A stretch of DNA of 64,000 nt, taken from assembly GCA_963556255.1 (NCBI GenBank), contig OY744615.1:11428115-11492114 (forward strand), given 5' to 3'. The position numbers and the translations under genes were made by a program. A model generated the notes under the pieces. It did no database searches. It saw nothing but the letters and a program-made list of their open reading frames with translations, and had not been told where the DNA came from. This DNA is from Allolobophora icterica. Lineage: Eukaryota > Annelida > Clitellata > Crassiclitellata > Lumbricidae. This document shows, in pieces, positions 1-12,210 of this stretch (positions within the stretch are counted from its first letter, which is position 1; each line of letters begins with the position of its first letter).

Positions 1-31
1 GCCTCTGGCAGGGTGTAAAACTCGGACACTG

Positions 32-46
32 GGAAATCGCGTTTCC
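32..46. other. Imperfect dyad, near-invariant in all units
   Basis: GGAAA and TTTCC arms face each other across a TCGCG centre, in each monomer at unit positions 32-46. By eye I found only two units with a change in the core (21696 G to A, 61665 G to A), although the flanking A/T hinge varies freely. A conserved dyad in a satellite could be a protein-binding site, but no binding protein can be named from sequence. Only this first occurrence is listed; it recurs in every unit. Confidence 0.6.
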
Positions 47-125
47 GATGCAGATTTGATGAATTAGAGAAATTTTTAAAAAACATTTTATGTCCGATTT
101 GATGTTGGTGCATGGTATATCGTAG

Positions 126-149
126 GAAATCGTGCTGTGATATGATTTC
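126..149. other. GAAATC/GATTTC inverted repeat
   Basis: GAAATC at 126-131 is the reverse complement of GATTTC at 144-149, giving a 6-bp stem over a 12-base spacer. It is present in the ggaaatcg class of monomers and broken in the ggagatcg class. This is weak hairpin potential only and may be chance. Confidence 0.3.
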
Positions 150-1508
150 TGCTTGGTAGAGGTGTAAATCTGTCTTAGAATTTGAATTAGAGCAATTTTC
201 GTAAAAATTTATATGGCCTCTGGCAGGGTGTAAAACTCGGACACTGGGAAATCGCGTTTCCGATGCAGATTTGATGAATTAGAGAAATTTTAAAAAAATA
301 TTTTATGTCCGATTTGATGTTGGTGCATGGTATATCGTAGGAAATCGTGCTGTGATATGATTTCTGCTTGGTAGAGGTGTTAATCTGTCTTAGAATTTGA
401 ATTAGAGCAATTTTCGTAAAAATTTATATGGCCTCTGGCAGGGTGTAAAACTCGGACACTGGGAAATCGCGTTTCCGATGCAGATTTGATGAATTAGAGA
501 AATTTTTAAAAAAACATTTTATGTCCGATTTGATGTTGGTGCATGGTATATCGTAGGAAATCGTGCTGTGATATGATTTCTGCTTGGTAGAGGTGTTAAT
601 CTGTCTTAGAATTTGAATTAGAGCAATTTTCGTAAAGATTTATTTGGCCTCTGGCAGGGTGTAAAACTCGGACACTGGGAAATCGCGTTTCCGATGCAGA
701 TTTGATGAATTAGAGAAATTTTTCACAAACATTTTATGTCCGATTTGATGTTGGTGCATGGTATATCGTAGGAAATCGTGCTGTGATATGATTTCTGCTT
801 GGTAGAGGTGTTAATCTGTCTTAGAATTTGAATTAGAGCAATTTTCGTGAAAATTTATATGGCCTCTGGCAGGGTGTAAAACTCGGACACTGGGAAATCG
901 CGTTTCCGATGCAGATTTGATGAATTAGAGAAATTTTTCAAAAACATTTTATGTCCGATTTGATGTTGGTGCATGGTATATCGTAGGAAATCGTGCTGTG
1001 ATATGATTTCTGCTTGGTAGAGGTGTTAATCTGTCTTAGAATTTGAATTAGAGCAATTTTCGTAAAGATTTATTTGGCCTCTGGCAGGGTGTAAAACTCG
1101 GACACTGGGAAATCGCGTTTCCGATGCAGATTTGATGAATTAGAGAAATTTTTCAAAAAACATTTTATGTCCGATTTGATGTTGGTGCATGGTATATCGT
1201 AGGAGATCGTGCTGTGATATGATTTCTGCTTGGTAGAGGTGTTAATCTGTCTTAGAATTTGAATTAGAGCAATTTTCGTAAAGATTTATTTGGCCTCTGG
1301 AAGGGTGTAAAACTCGGACACTGGGAAATCGCGTTTCCGATGCAGATTTGATGAATTAGAGAAATTTTTCAAAAAACATTTTATGTCCGATTTGATGTTG
1401 GTGCATGGTATATCGTAGGAGATCGTGCTGTGATATGATTTCTGCTTGATAGAGGTGTTAATCTGTCTTAGAATTTGAATTAGAGCAATTTTCGTAAAGA
1501 TTTATTTG

Positions 1509-4500
1509 GCCTCTGGCAGGGTGTAAAACTCGGACACTGGGAAATCGCGTTTCCGATGCAGATTTGATGAATTAGAGAAATTTTTCAAAAAACATTTTAT
1601 GTCCGATTTGATGTTGGTGCATGGTATATCGTAGGAGATCGTGCTGTGATGTGATTTCTGCTTGGTAGAGGTGTTAATCTGTCTTAGAATTTGAATTAGA
1701 GCAATTTTCGTAAAGATTTATTTGGCCTCTGGCAGGGTGTAAAACTCGGACACTGGGAAATCGCGTTTCCGATGCAGATTTGATGAATTAGAGAAATTTT
1801 TTAAAAACATTTTATGTCCGATTTGATGTTGGTGCATGGTATATCGTAGGAGATCGTGCTGTGATATGATTTCTGCTTGGTAGAGGTGTTAATCTGTCTT
1901 AGAATTTGAATTAGAGCAATTCTCGTAAAAATTTACATGGCCTCTGGCAGGGTGTAAAACTCGGACACTGGGAAATCGCGTTTCCGATGCAGATTTGATG
2001 AATTAGAGAAATTTTTAAAAAACATTTTATGTCCGATTTGAAGTTGGTGCATGGTATATCGTAGGAGATCGTGCTGTGATATGATTTCTGCTTGGTAGAG
2101 GTGTTAATCTGTCTTAGAATTTGAATTAGAGCAATTCTCGTAAAGATTTATTTGGCCTCTGGCAGGGTGTAAAACTCGGACACTGGGAAATCGCGTTTCC
2201 GATGCAGATTTGATGAATTAGAGAAATTTTTCAAAAAACATTTTATGTCCGATTTGATGTTGGTGCATGGTATATCGTAGGAGATCGTGCTGTGATATGA
2301 TTTCTGCTTGGTAGAGGTGTTAATCTGTCTTAGAATTTGAATTAGAGCAATTTTCGTAAAGATTTATTTGGCCTCTGGAAGGGTGTAAAACTCGGACACT
2401 GGGAAATCGCGTTTCCGATGCAGATTTGATGAATTAGAGAAATTTTTCAAAAAACATTTTATGTCCGATTTGATGTTGGTGCATGGTATATCGTAGGAGA
2501 TCGTGCTGTGATATGATTTCTGCTTGATAGAGGTGTTAATCTGTCTTAGAATTTGAATTAGAGCAATTTTCGTAAAGATTTATTTGGCCTCTGGCAGGGT
2601 GTAAAACTCGGACACTGGGAAATCGCGTTTCCGATGCAGATTTGATGAATTAGAGAAATTTTTCAAAAAACATTTTATGTCCGATTTGATGTTGGTGCAT
2701 GGTATATCGTAGGAGATCGTGCTGTGATATGATTTCTGCTTGATAGAGGTGTTAATCTGTCTTAGAATTTGAATTAGAGCAATTTTCGTAAAGATTTATT
2801 TGGCCTCTGGCAGGGTGTAAAACTCGGACACTGGGAAATCGCGTTTCCGATGCAGATTTGATGAATTAGAGAAATTTTTCAAAAAACATTTTATGTCCGA
2901 TTTGATGTTGGTGCATGGTATATCGTAGGAGATCGTGCTGTGATATGATTTCTGCTTGATAGAGGTGTTAATCTGTCTTAGAATTTGAATTAGAGCAATT
3001 TTCGTAAAGATTTATTTGGCCTCTGGCAGGGTGTAAAACTCGGACACTGGGAAATCGCGTTTCCGATGCAGATTTGATGAATTAGAGAAATTTTTCAAAA
3101 ACATTTTATGTCCGATTTGATGTTGGTGCATGGTATATCGTAGGAAATCGTGCTGTGATATGATTTCTGCTTGGTAGAGGTGTTAATCTGTCTTAGAATT
3201 TGAATTAGAGCAATTTTCGTAAAAATTTATATGGCCTCTGGCAGGGTGTAAAACTCGGACACTGGGAAATCGCGTTTCCGATGCAGATTTGATGAATTAG
3301 AGAAATTTTTCAAAAACATTTTATGTCCGATTTGATGTTGGTGCATGGTATATCGTAGGAAATCGTGCTGTGATATGATTTCTGCTTGGTAGAGGTGTTA
3401 ATCTGTCTTAGAATTTGAATTAGAGCAATTTTCGTAAAGATTTATTTGGCCTCTGGCAGGGTGTAAAACTCGGACACTGGGAAATCGCGTTTCCGATGCA
3501 GATTTGATGAATTAGAGAAATTTTTCAAAAAACATTTTATGTCCGATTTGATGTTGGTGCATGGTATATCGTAGGAGATCGTGCTGTGATATGATTTCTG
3601 CTTGGTAGAGGTGTTAATCTGTCTTAGAATTTGAATTAGAGCAATTTTCGTAAAGATTTATTTGGCCTCTGGAAGGGTGTAAAACTCGGACACTGGGAAA
3701 TCGCGTTTCCGATGCAGATTTGATGAATTAGAGAAATTTTTCAAAAAACATTTTATGTCCGATTTGATGTTGGTGCATGGTATATCGTAGGAGATCGTGC
3801 TGTGATATGATTTCTGCTTGATAGAGGTGTTAATCTGTCTTAGAATTTGAATTAGAGCAATTTTCGTAAAGATTTATTTGGCCTCTGGCAGGGTGTAAAA
3901 CTCGGACACTGGGAAATCGCGTTTCCGATGCAGATTTGATGAATTAGAGAAATTTTTCCAAAAACATTTTATGTCCGATTTGATGTTGGTGCATGGTATA
4001 TCGTAGGAGATCGTGCTGTGATGTGATTTCTGCTTGGTAGAGGTGTTAATCTGTCTTAGAATTTGAATTAGAGCAATTTTCGTAAAGATTTATTTGGCCT
4101 CTGGCAGGGTGTAAAACTCGGACACTGGGAAATCGCGTTTCCGATGCAGATTTGATGAATTAGAGAAATTTTTTAAAAACATTTTATGTCCGATTTGATG
4201 TTGGTGCATGGTATATCGTAGGAGATCGTGCTGTGATATGATTTCTGCTTGGTAGAGGTGTTAATCTGTCTTAGAATTTGAATTAGAGCAATTTTCGTAA
4301 AAATTTACATGGCCTCTGGCAGGGTGTAAAACTCGGACACTGGGAAATCGCGTTTCCGATGCAGATTTGATGAATTAGAGAAATTTTTAAAAAACATTTT
4401 ATGTCCGATTTGAAGTTGGTGCATGGTATATCGTAGGAGATCGTGCTGTGATATGATTTCTGCTTGGTAGAGGTGTTAATCTGCCTTAGAATTTGAATTA

Positions 4501-5173
4501 GAGCAATTCTCGTAAAGATTTATTTGGCCTCTGGCAGGGTGTAAAACTCGGACACTGGGAAATCGCGTTTCCGATGCAGATTTGATGAATTAGAGAAATT
4601 TTTCAAAAAACATTTTATGTCCGATTTGATGTTGGTGCATGGTATATCGTAGGAGATCGTGCTGTGATATGATTTCTGCTTGGTAGAGGTGTTAATCTGT
4701 CTTAGAATTTGAATTAGAGCAATTTTCGTAAAGATTTATTTGGCCTCTGGCAGGGTGTAAAACTCGGACACTGGGAAATCGCGTTTCCGATGCAGATTTG
4801 ATGAATTAGAGAAATTTTTCAAAAAACATTTTATGTCCGATTTGATGTTGGTGCATGGTATATCGTAGGAAATCGTGCTGTGATATGATTTCTGCTTGGT
4901 AGAGGTGTTAATCTGTCTTAGAATTTGAATTAGAGCAATTTTCGTAAAGATTTATTTGGCCTCTGGCAGGGTGTAAAACTCGGACACTGGGAAATCGCGT
5001 TTCCGATGCAGATTTGATGAATTAGAGAAATTTTTCAAAAACATTTTATGTCCGATTTGATGTTGGTGCATGGTATATCGTAGGAAATCGTGCTGTGATA
5101 TGATTTCTGCTTGGTAGAGGTGTTAATCTGTCTTAGAATTTGAATTAGAGCAATTTTCGTAAAAATTTATATG
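1509..5173 (+). repeat. HOR copy A0, partial, upstream of first K
   Basis: Seventeen units precede the first K unit. The last ten (3019-5173) match canonical HOR units 19-28 in order: ccaaaaac with gatgtg at 3881, ttttttaaaaac at 4097, gaagttgg with ctgcctt at 4312. Before them, three consecutive C6/ttgatag units (2371, 2587, 2803) and an earlier gatgtg/tttttt/gaagttgg trio (1509, 1725, 1940) show local duplication of the same end module. Units at 1725, 1940 and the 4312 unit carry the acatgg or ctcg variants typical of canonical units 24-25. Confidence 0.8.
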
Positions 5174-5369
5174 GCCTCTGGCAGGGTGTAAAAGACGGAC
5201 ACTTTGAAATCGCGTTTCCGATGCAGATTTGATGAATTAGAGAAATTTTTCAAAAACATTTTATGTCCGATTTGATGTTGGTGCATGGTATATCGTAGGA
5301 AATCGTGATGTGATATGATTTCTGCTTGGTAGAATTTGAAATAGAGCAATTTTCGTAAAGATTTATTTG
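5174..5369 (+). repeat. K unit, 196 bp
   Basis: This is the diagnostic HOR unit 1. Relative to a 215-bp unit it has gacgg for ctcgg, GG to TT in cactggg (giving cactttg), gatgtg for gctgtg, loss of 19 bp between two TAGA tetranucleotides, and gaaatag for gaattag. Confidence 0.9.
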
Positions 5370-7091
5370 GCCTCTGGCAGGGTGTAAAACTCGGACACTG
5401 GGAAATCGCGTTTCCGATGCAGATTTGATGAATTAGAGAAATTTTTCAAAAAACATTTTATGTCCGATTTGATGTTGGTGCATGGTATATCGTAGGAGAT
5501 CGTGCTGTGATATGATTTCTGCTTGGTAGAGGTGTTAATCTGTCTTAGAATTTGAATTAGAGCAATTTTCGTAAAGATTTATTTGGCCTCTGGCAGGGTG
5601 TAAAACTCGGACACTGGGAAATCGCGTTTCCGATGCAGATTTGATGAATTAGAGAAATTTTTCAAAAAACATTTTATGTCCGATTTGATGTTGGTGCATG
5701 GTATATCGTAGGAAATCGTGCTGTGATATGATTTCTGCTTGGTAGAGGTGTTAATCTGTCTTAGAATTTGAATTAGAGCAATTTTCGTAAAGATTTATTT
5801 GGCCTCTGGCAGGGTGTAAAACTCGGACACTGGGAAATCGCGTTTCCGATGCAGATTTGATGAATTAGAGAAATTTTTCAAAAACATTTTATGTCCGATT
5901 TGATGTTGGTGCATGGTATATCGTAGGAAATCGTGCTGTGATATGATTTCTGCTTGGTAGAGGTGTTAATCTGTCTTAGAATTTGAATTAGAGCAATTTT
6001 CGTAAAAATTTATATGGCCTCTGGCAGGGTGTAAAAGTCGGACACTGGGAAATCGCGTTTCCGATGCAGATTTGATGAATTAGAGAAATTTTTCAAAAAC
6101 AATTTATGTCCGATTTGATGTTGGTGCATGGTATATCGTAGGAAATCGTGCTGTGATATGATTTCTGCTTGGTAGAGGTGTTAATCTGTCTTAGAATTTG
6201 AATTAGAGCAATTTTCGTAAAGATTTATTTGGCCTCTGGCAGGGTGTTAAACTCGGACACTGGGAAATCGCGTTTCCGATGCAGATTTGATGAATTAGAG
6301 AAATTTAAAAAAAACATTTTATGTCCGATTTGATGTTGGTGCATTGTATATCGTAGGAAATCGTGCTGTGATATGATTTCTGCTTGGTAGAGGTGTAAAT
6401 CTGTCTTAGAATTTGAATTAGAGCAATTTTCGTAAACATTTATATGGCCTCTGGCAGGGTGTAAAACTCGGACACTGGGAAATCGCGTTTCCGATGCAGA
6501 TTTGATGAATTAGAGAAATTTTTAAAAAATATTTTATGTCCGATTTGATGTTGGTGCATGGCATATCGTAGGAAATCGTGCTGTGATATGATTTCTGCTT
6601 GGTAGAGGTGTTAATCTGTCTTAGAATTTGAATTAGAGCAATTTTCGTAAAAATTTATATGGCCTCTGGCAGGGTGTAAAACTCGGACACTGGGAAATCG
6701 CGTTTCCGATGCAGATTTGATGAATTAGAGAAATTTTTCAAAAACATTTTATGTCCGATTTGATGTTGGTGCATGGTATATCGTAGGAAATCGTGCTGTG
6801 ATATGATTTCTGCTTGGTAGAGGTGTTAATCTGTCTTAGAATTTGAATTAGAGCAATTTTCGTAAAAATTTATATGGCCTCTGGCAGGGTGTAAAAGTCG
6901 GACACTGGGAAATCGCGTTTCCGATGCAGATTTGATGAATTAGAGAAATTTAAAAAAAACATTTTATGTCCGATTTGATGTTGGTGCATGGTATATCGTA
7001 GGAAATCGTGCTGTGATATGATTTCTGCTTGGTAGAGGTGTTAATCTGTCTTAGAATTTGAATTAGAGCAATTTTCGTAAAAATTTATATG

Positions 7092-7287
7092 GCCTCTGGC
7101 AGGTTGTAAAAGTCGGACACTGGGAAATCGCGTTTCCGATGCAGATTTGATGAATTAGAGAAATTTTTCAAAAACATTTTATGTCCGATTTGATGTTGGT
7201 GCATGGTATATCGTAGGAAATCGTGATGTGATATGATTTCTGCTTGGTGGAATTTGAATTAGAGCAATTTTCGTAAAGATTTATTTG
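7092..7287 (+). repeat. V unit, 196 bp (HOR unit 10)
   Basis: It has caggttg and aaagtcgg at the start, gatgtg in the middle, and the same 19-bp loss as K but with gtggaatttg at the junction. It keeps gaattag. The shared deletion and gatgtg point to common origin with K. Confidence 0.9.
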
Positions 7288-8363
7288 GCCTCTGGCAGGG
7301 TGTAAAACTCGGACACTGGGAAATCGCGTTTCCGATGCAGATTTGATGAATTAGAGAAATTTTTCAAAAAACATTTTATGTCCGATTTGATGTTGGTGCA
7401 TGGTATATCGTAGGAGATCGTGCTGTGATATGATTTCTGCTTGGTAGAGGTGTTAATCTGTCTTAGAATTTGAATTAGAGCAATTTTCGTAAAGATTTAT
7501 TTGGCCTCTGGCAGGGTGTAAAACTCGGACACTGGGAAATCGCGTTTCCGATGCAGATTTGATGAATTAGAGAAATTTTTCAAAAACATTTTATGTCCGA
7601 TTTGATGTTGGTGCATGGTATATCGTAGGAAATCGTGCTGTGATATGATTTCTGCTTGGTAGAGGTGTTAATCTGTCTTAGAATTTGAATTAGAGCAATT
7701 TTCGTAAAAATTTATATGGCCTCTGGCAGGGTGTAAAAGTCGGACACTGGGAAATCGCGTTTCCGATGCAGATTTGATGAATTAGAGAAATTTTTCAAAA
7801 ACAATTTATGTCCGATTTGATGTTGGTGCATGGTATATCGTAGGAAATCGTGCTGTGATATGATTTCTGCTTGGTAGAGGTGTTAATCTGTCTTAGAATT
7901 TGAATTAGAGCAATTTTCGTAAAGATTTATTTGGCCTCTGGCAGGGTGTTAAACTCGGACACTGGGAAATCGCGTTTCCGATGCAGATTTGATGAATTAG
8001 AGAAATTTTAAAAAAACATTTTATGTCCGATTTGATGTTGGTGCATTGTATATCGTAGGAAATCGTGCTGTGATATGATTTCTGCTTGGTAGAGGTGTAA
8101 ATCTGTCTTAGAATTTGAATTAGAGCAATTTTCGTAAACATTTATATGGCCTCTGGCAGGGTGTAAAACTCGGACACTGGGAAATCGCGTTTCCGATGCA
8201 GATTTGATGAATTAGAGAAATTTAAAAAAAATATTTTATGTCCGATTTGATGTTGGTGCATGGTATATCGTAGGAAATCGTGCTGTGATATGATTTCTGC
8301 TTGGTAGAGGTGTTAATCTGTCTTAGAATTTGAATTAGAGCAATTTTCGTAAAAATTTATATG

Positions 8364-8566
8364 GCCTCTGGCAGGGTGTAAAACTCGGACACTGGGAAAT
8401 CGCGTTTCCGATGCAGATTTGATGAATTAGAGAAATTTTTATGTCCGATTTGATGTTGGTGCATGGTATATCGTAGGAAATCGTGCTGTGATATGATTTC
8501 TGCTTGGTAGAGGTGTTAATCTGTCTTAGAATTTGAATTAGAGCAATTTTCGTAAAAATTTATATG
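8364..8566 (+). repeat. Short unit, 203 bp (HOR unit 16)
   Basis: Twelve bases of the A/T hinge are lost between two TTTT runs, so gagaaattttt runs directly into atgtccg. Confidence 0.9.
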
Positions 8567-11152
8567 GCCTCTGGCAGGGTGTAAAACTCGGACAGTGGGA
8601 AATCGCGTTTCCGATGCAGATTTGATGAATTAGAGAAATTTTTCAAAAACATTTTATGTCCGATTTGATGTTGGTGCATGGTATATCGTACGAAATCGTG
8701 CTGTGATATGATTTCTGCTTGGTAGAGGTGTAAATCTGTCTTAGAATTTGAATTAGAGCAATTTTCGTAAAAATTTATATGGCCTCTGGCAGGGTGTAAA
8801 ACTCGGACACTGGGAAATCGCGTTTCCGATGCAGATTTGATGAATTAGAGAAATTTTTCAAAAAACATTTTATGTCCGATTTGATGTTGGTGCATGGTAT
8901 ATCGTAGGAGATCGTGCTGTGATATGATTTCTGCTTGATAGAGGTGTTAATCTGTCTTAGAATTTGAATTAGAGCAATTTTCGTAAAGATTTATTTGGCC
9001 TCTGGCAGGGTGTAAAACTCGGACACTGGGAAATCGCGTTTCCGATGCAGATTTGATGAATTAGAGAAATTTTTCAAAAACATTTTATGTCCGATTTGAT
9101 GTTGGTGCATGGTATATCGTAGGAAATCGTGCTGTGATATGATTTCTGCTTGGTAGAGGTGTTAATCTGTCTTAGAATTTGAATTAGAGCAATTTTCGTA
9201 AAAATTTATATGGCCTCTGGCAGGGTGTAAAACTCGGACACTGGGAAATCGCGTTTCCGATGCAGATTTGATGAATTAGAGAAATTTTTCAAAAACATTT
9301 TATGTCCGATTTGATGTTGGTGCATGGTATATCGTAGGAAATCGTGCTGTGATATGATTTCTGCTTGGTAGAGGTGTTAATCTGTCTTAGAATTTGAATT
9401 AGAGCAATTTTCGTAAAGATTTATTTGGCCTCTGGCAGGGTGTAAAACTCGGACACTGGGAAATCGCGTTTCCGATGCAGATTTGATGAATTAGAGAAAT
9501 TTTTCAAAAAACATTTTATGTCCGATTTGATGTTGGTGCATGGTATATCGTAGGAGATCGTGCTGTGATATGATTTCTGCTTGGTAGAGGTGTTAATCTG
9601 TCTTAGAATTTGAATTAGAGCAATTTTCGTAAAGATTTATTTGGCCTCTGGAAGGGTGTAAAACTCGGACACTGGGAAATCGCGTTTCCGATGCAGATTT
9701 GATGAATTAGAGAAATTTTTCAAAAAACATTTTATGTCCGATTTGATGTTGGTGCATGGTATATCGTAGGAGATCGTGCTGTGATATGATTTCTGCTTGA
9801 TAGAGGTGTTAATCTGTCTTAGAATTTGAATTAGAGCAATTTTCGTAAAGATTTATTTGGCCTCTGGCAGGGTGTAAAACTCGGACACTGGGAAATCGCG
9901 TTTCCGATGCAGATTTGATGAATTAGAGAAATTTTTCCAAAAACATTTTATGTCCGATTTGATGTTGGTGCATGGTATATCGTAGGAGATCGTGCTGTGA
10001 TGTGATTTCTGCTTGGTAGAGGTGTTAATCTGTCTTAGAATTTGAATTAGAGCAATTTTCGTAAAGATTTATTTGGCCTCTGGCAGGGTGTAAAACTCGG
10101 ACACTGGGAAATCGCGTTTCCGATGCAGATTTGATGAATTAGAGAAATTTTTTAAAAACATTTTATGTCCGATTTGATGTTGGTGCATGGTATATCGTAG
10201 GAGATCGTGCTGTGATATGATTTCTGCTTGGTAGAGGTGTTAATCTGTCTTAGAATTTGAATTAGAGCAATTCTCGTAAAAATTTACATGGCCTCTGGCA
10301 GGGTGTAAAACTCGGACACTGGGAAATCGCGTTTCCGATGCAGATTTGATGAATTAGAGAAATTTTTAAAAAACATTTTATGTCCGATTTGAAGTTGGTG
10401 CATGGTATATCGTAGGAGATCGTGCTGTGATATGATTTCTGCTTGGTAGAGGTGTTAATCTGCCTTAGAATTTGAATTAGAGCAATTCTCGTAAAGATTT
10501 ATTTGGCCTCTGGCAGGGTGTAAAACTCGGACACTGGGAAATCGCGTTTCCGATGCAGATTTGATGAATTAGAGAAATTTTTCAAAAAACATTTTATGTC
10601 CGATTTGATGTTGGTGCATGGTATATCGTAGGAGATCGTGCTGTGATATGATTTCTGCTTGGTAGAGGTGTTAATCTGTCTTAGAATTTGAATTAGAGCA
10701 ATTTTCGTAAAGATTTATTTGGCCTCTGGCAGGGTGTAAAACTCGGACACTGGGAAATCGCGTTTCCGATGCAGATTTGATGAATTAGAGAAATTTTTCA
10801 AAAAACATTTTATGTCCGATTTGATGTTGGTGCATGGTATATCGTAGGAAATCGTGCTGTGATATGATTTCTGCTTGGTAGAGGTGTTAATCTGTCTTAG
10901 AATTTGAATTAGAGCAATTTTCGTAAAGATTTATTTGGCCTCTGGCAGGGTGTAAAACTCGGACACTGGGAAATCGCGTTTCCGATGCAGATTTGATGAA
11001 TTAGAGAAATTTTTCAAAAACATTTTATGTCCGATTTGATGTTGGTGCATGGTATATCGTAGGAAATCGTGCTGTGATATGATTTCTGCTTGGTAGAGGT
11101 GTTAATCTGTCTTAGAATTTGAATTAGAGCAATTTTCGTAAAAATTTATATG

Positions 11153-11348
11153 GCCTCTGGCAGGGTGTAAAAGACGGACACTTTGAAATCGCGTTTCCGA
11201 TGCAGATTTGATGAATTAGAGAAATTTTTCAAAAACATTTTATGTCCGATTTGATGTTGGTGCATGGTATATCGTAGGAAATCGTGATGTGATATGATTT
11301 CTGCTTGGTAGAATTTGAAATAGAGCAATTTTCGTAAAGATTTATTTG
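11153..11348 (+). repeat. K unit, 196 bp
   Basis: It carries the same full marker set as the K at 5174 (gacgg, cactttg, gatgtg, deletion, gaaatag) and opens copy A2. Confidence 0.9.
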
Positions 11349-12210
11349 GCCTCTGGCAGGGTGTAAAACTCGGACACTGGGAAATCGCGTTTCCGATGCA
11401 GATTTGATGAATTAGAGAAATTTTTCAAAAAACATTTTATGTCCGATTTGATGTTGGTGCATGGTATATCGTAGGAGATCGTGCTGTGATATGATTTCTG
11501 CTTGGTAGAGGTGTTAATCTGTCTTAGAATTTGAATTAGAGCAATTTTCGTAAAGATTTATTTGGCCTCTGGCAGGGTGTAAAACTCGGACACTGGGAAA
11601 TCGCGTTTCCGATGCAGATTTGATGAATTAGAGAAATTTTTCAAAAAACATTTTATGTCCGATTTGATGTTGGTGCATGGTATATCGTAGGAAATCGTGC
11701 TGTGATATGATTTCTGCTTGGTAGAGGTGTTAATCTGTCTTAGAATTTGAATTAGAGCAATTTTCGTAAAGATTTATTTGGCCTCTGGCAGGGTGTAAAA
11801 CTCGGACACTGGGAAATCGCGTTTCCGATGCAGATTTGATGAATTAGAGAAATTTTTCAAAAACATTTTATGTCCGATTTGATGTTGGTGCATGGTATAT
11901 CGTAGGAAATCGTGCTGTGATATGATTTCTGCTTGGTAGAGGTGTTAATCTGTCTTAGAATTTGAATTAGAGCAATTTTCGTAAAAATTTATATGGCCTC
12001 TGGCAGGGTGTAAAAGTCGGACACTGGGAAATCGCGTTTCCGATGCAGATTTGATGAATTAGAGAAATTTTTCAAAAACAATTTATGTCCGATTTGATGT
12101 TGGTGCATGGTATATCGTAGGAAATCGTGCTGTGATATGATTTCTGCTTGGTAGAGGTGTTAATCTGTCTTAGAATTTGAATTAGAGCAATTTTCGTAAA
12201 GATTTATTTG

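Larger units (their letters stand above)
1..215 (+). repeat. Reference monomer (first unit)
   Basis: This is a complete 215-bp unit that can serve as the phase reference. In order it holds: the gcctctgg start; a 15-bp imperfect dyad at 32-46; a gaattagag block at 61-69; an A/T-rich hinge at about 70-90, whose length differs between units; a ggaaatcg block at 125-132; a stretch at 161-179 that is lost in K and V units; and a second gaattagag block at 184-192. It carries gtgtaaat instead of the usual gtgttaat at about 163-170. Confidence 0.95.
1..1508 (+). repeat. Left block, non-canonical units
   Basis: Seven monomers start at 1, 216, 431, 647, 862, 1077 and 1293. The first three (aaaaaac with gtgtaaat; aaaaaata; long A-tract) follow the same order as units at 49866-50510. 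The unit at 647 carries a rare tttttcacaaac hinge and a gtgaaaattt end, otherwise seen only at 15857. This block is outside the canonical 28-unit order and links the left end to domain B. Confidence 0.75.
431..9859 (+). repeat. Super-duplication, copy 1
   Basis: This stretch corresponds unit by unit to about 15641-24853. The offset is 15,210 bp for the first four units and 14,994 bp from about 1509 on; the 216-bp step is one monomer missing from copy 2. It includes the end of the left region and the first 22 units of canonical copy A1. Correspondence stops at 9860, where this copy continues with a ccaaaaac/gatgtg unit while copy 2 repeats a five-unit block. Confidence 0.8.
5174..11152 (+). 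repeat. HOR copy A1, canonical 28-mer (5,979 bp)
   Basis: This is the reference copy. Unit starts are 5174 (K), 5370, 5586, 5802, 6017, 6232, 6447, 6662, 6877, 7092 (V), 7288, 7504, 7719, 7934, 8149, 8364 (short), 8567, 8782, 8998, 9213, 9428, 9644, 9860, 10076, 10291, 10506, 10722 and 10938. Markers in order: gacgg plus 19-bp deletion (1), caattt (5), gtgttaaac and gcattg (6), ggcatatcg (7), caggttg plus deletion (10), second gtgttaaac (14), 12-bp deletion (16), acagtggg and gtacgaaat (17), ttgatag (18), ggaaggg (22), gatgtg (23), acatgg (24), gaagttgg (25). A copy of identical length and order sits at 40709-46687. Confidence 0.9.

Noticed and set aside
5167..5349. 60-codon open frame on the minus strand, recurring at every K unit (e.g. 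11146-11328, 20161-20343, 40702-40884)
   Set aside because: It starts at a TTG, not ATG, and exists because the 19-bp deletion shifts frame through one satellite unit. It recurs only because the unit does, with no codon-use or conservation signal.
7905..8141. 78-codon open frame on the minus strand, recurring at HOR unit 14 (e.g. 22899-23135, 43440-43676, 58401-58637)
   Set aside because: The ATG comes from the aaacattt variant at the end of unit 14, and the frame just reads back through that monomer. Random open frames of this size are expected in AT-rich repeats.
10076..10505. A-tract hinge as promoter or terminator
   Set aside because: The A/T runs vary in length between units and lack any associated gene or stem-loop; they look like ordinary satellite A-tracts.
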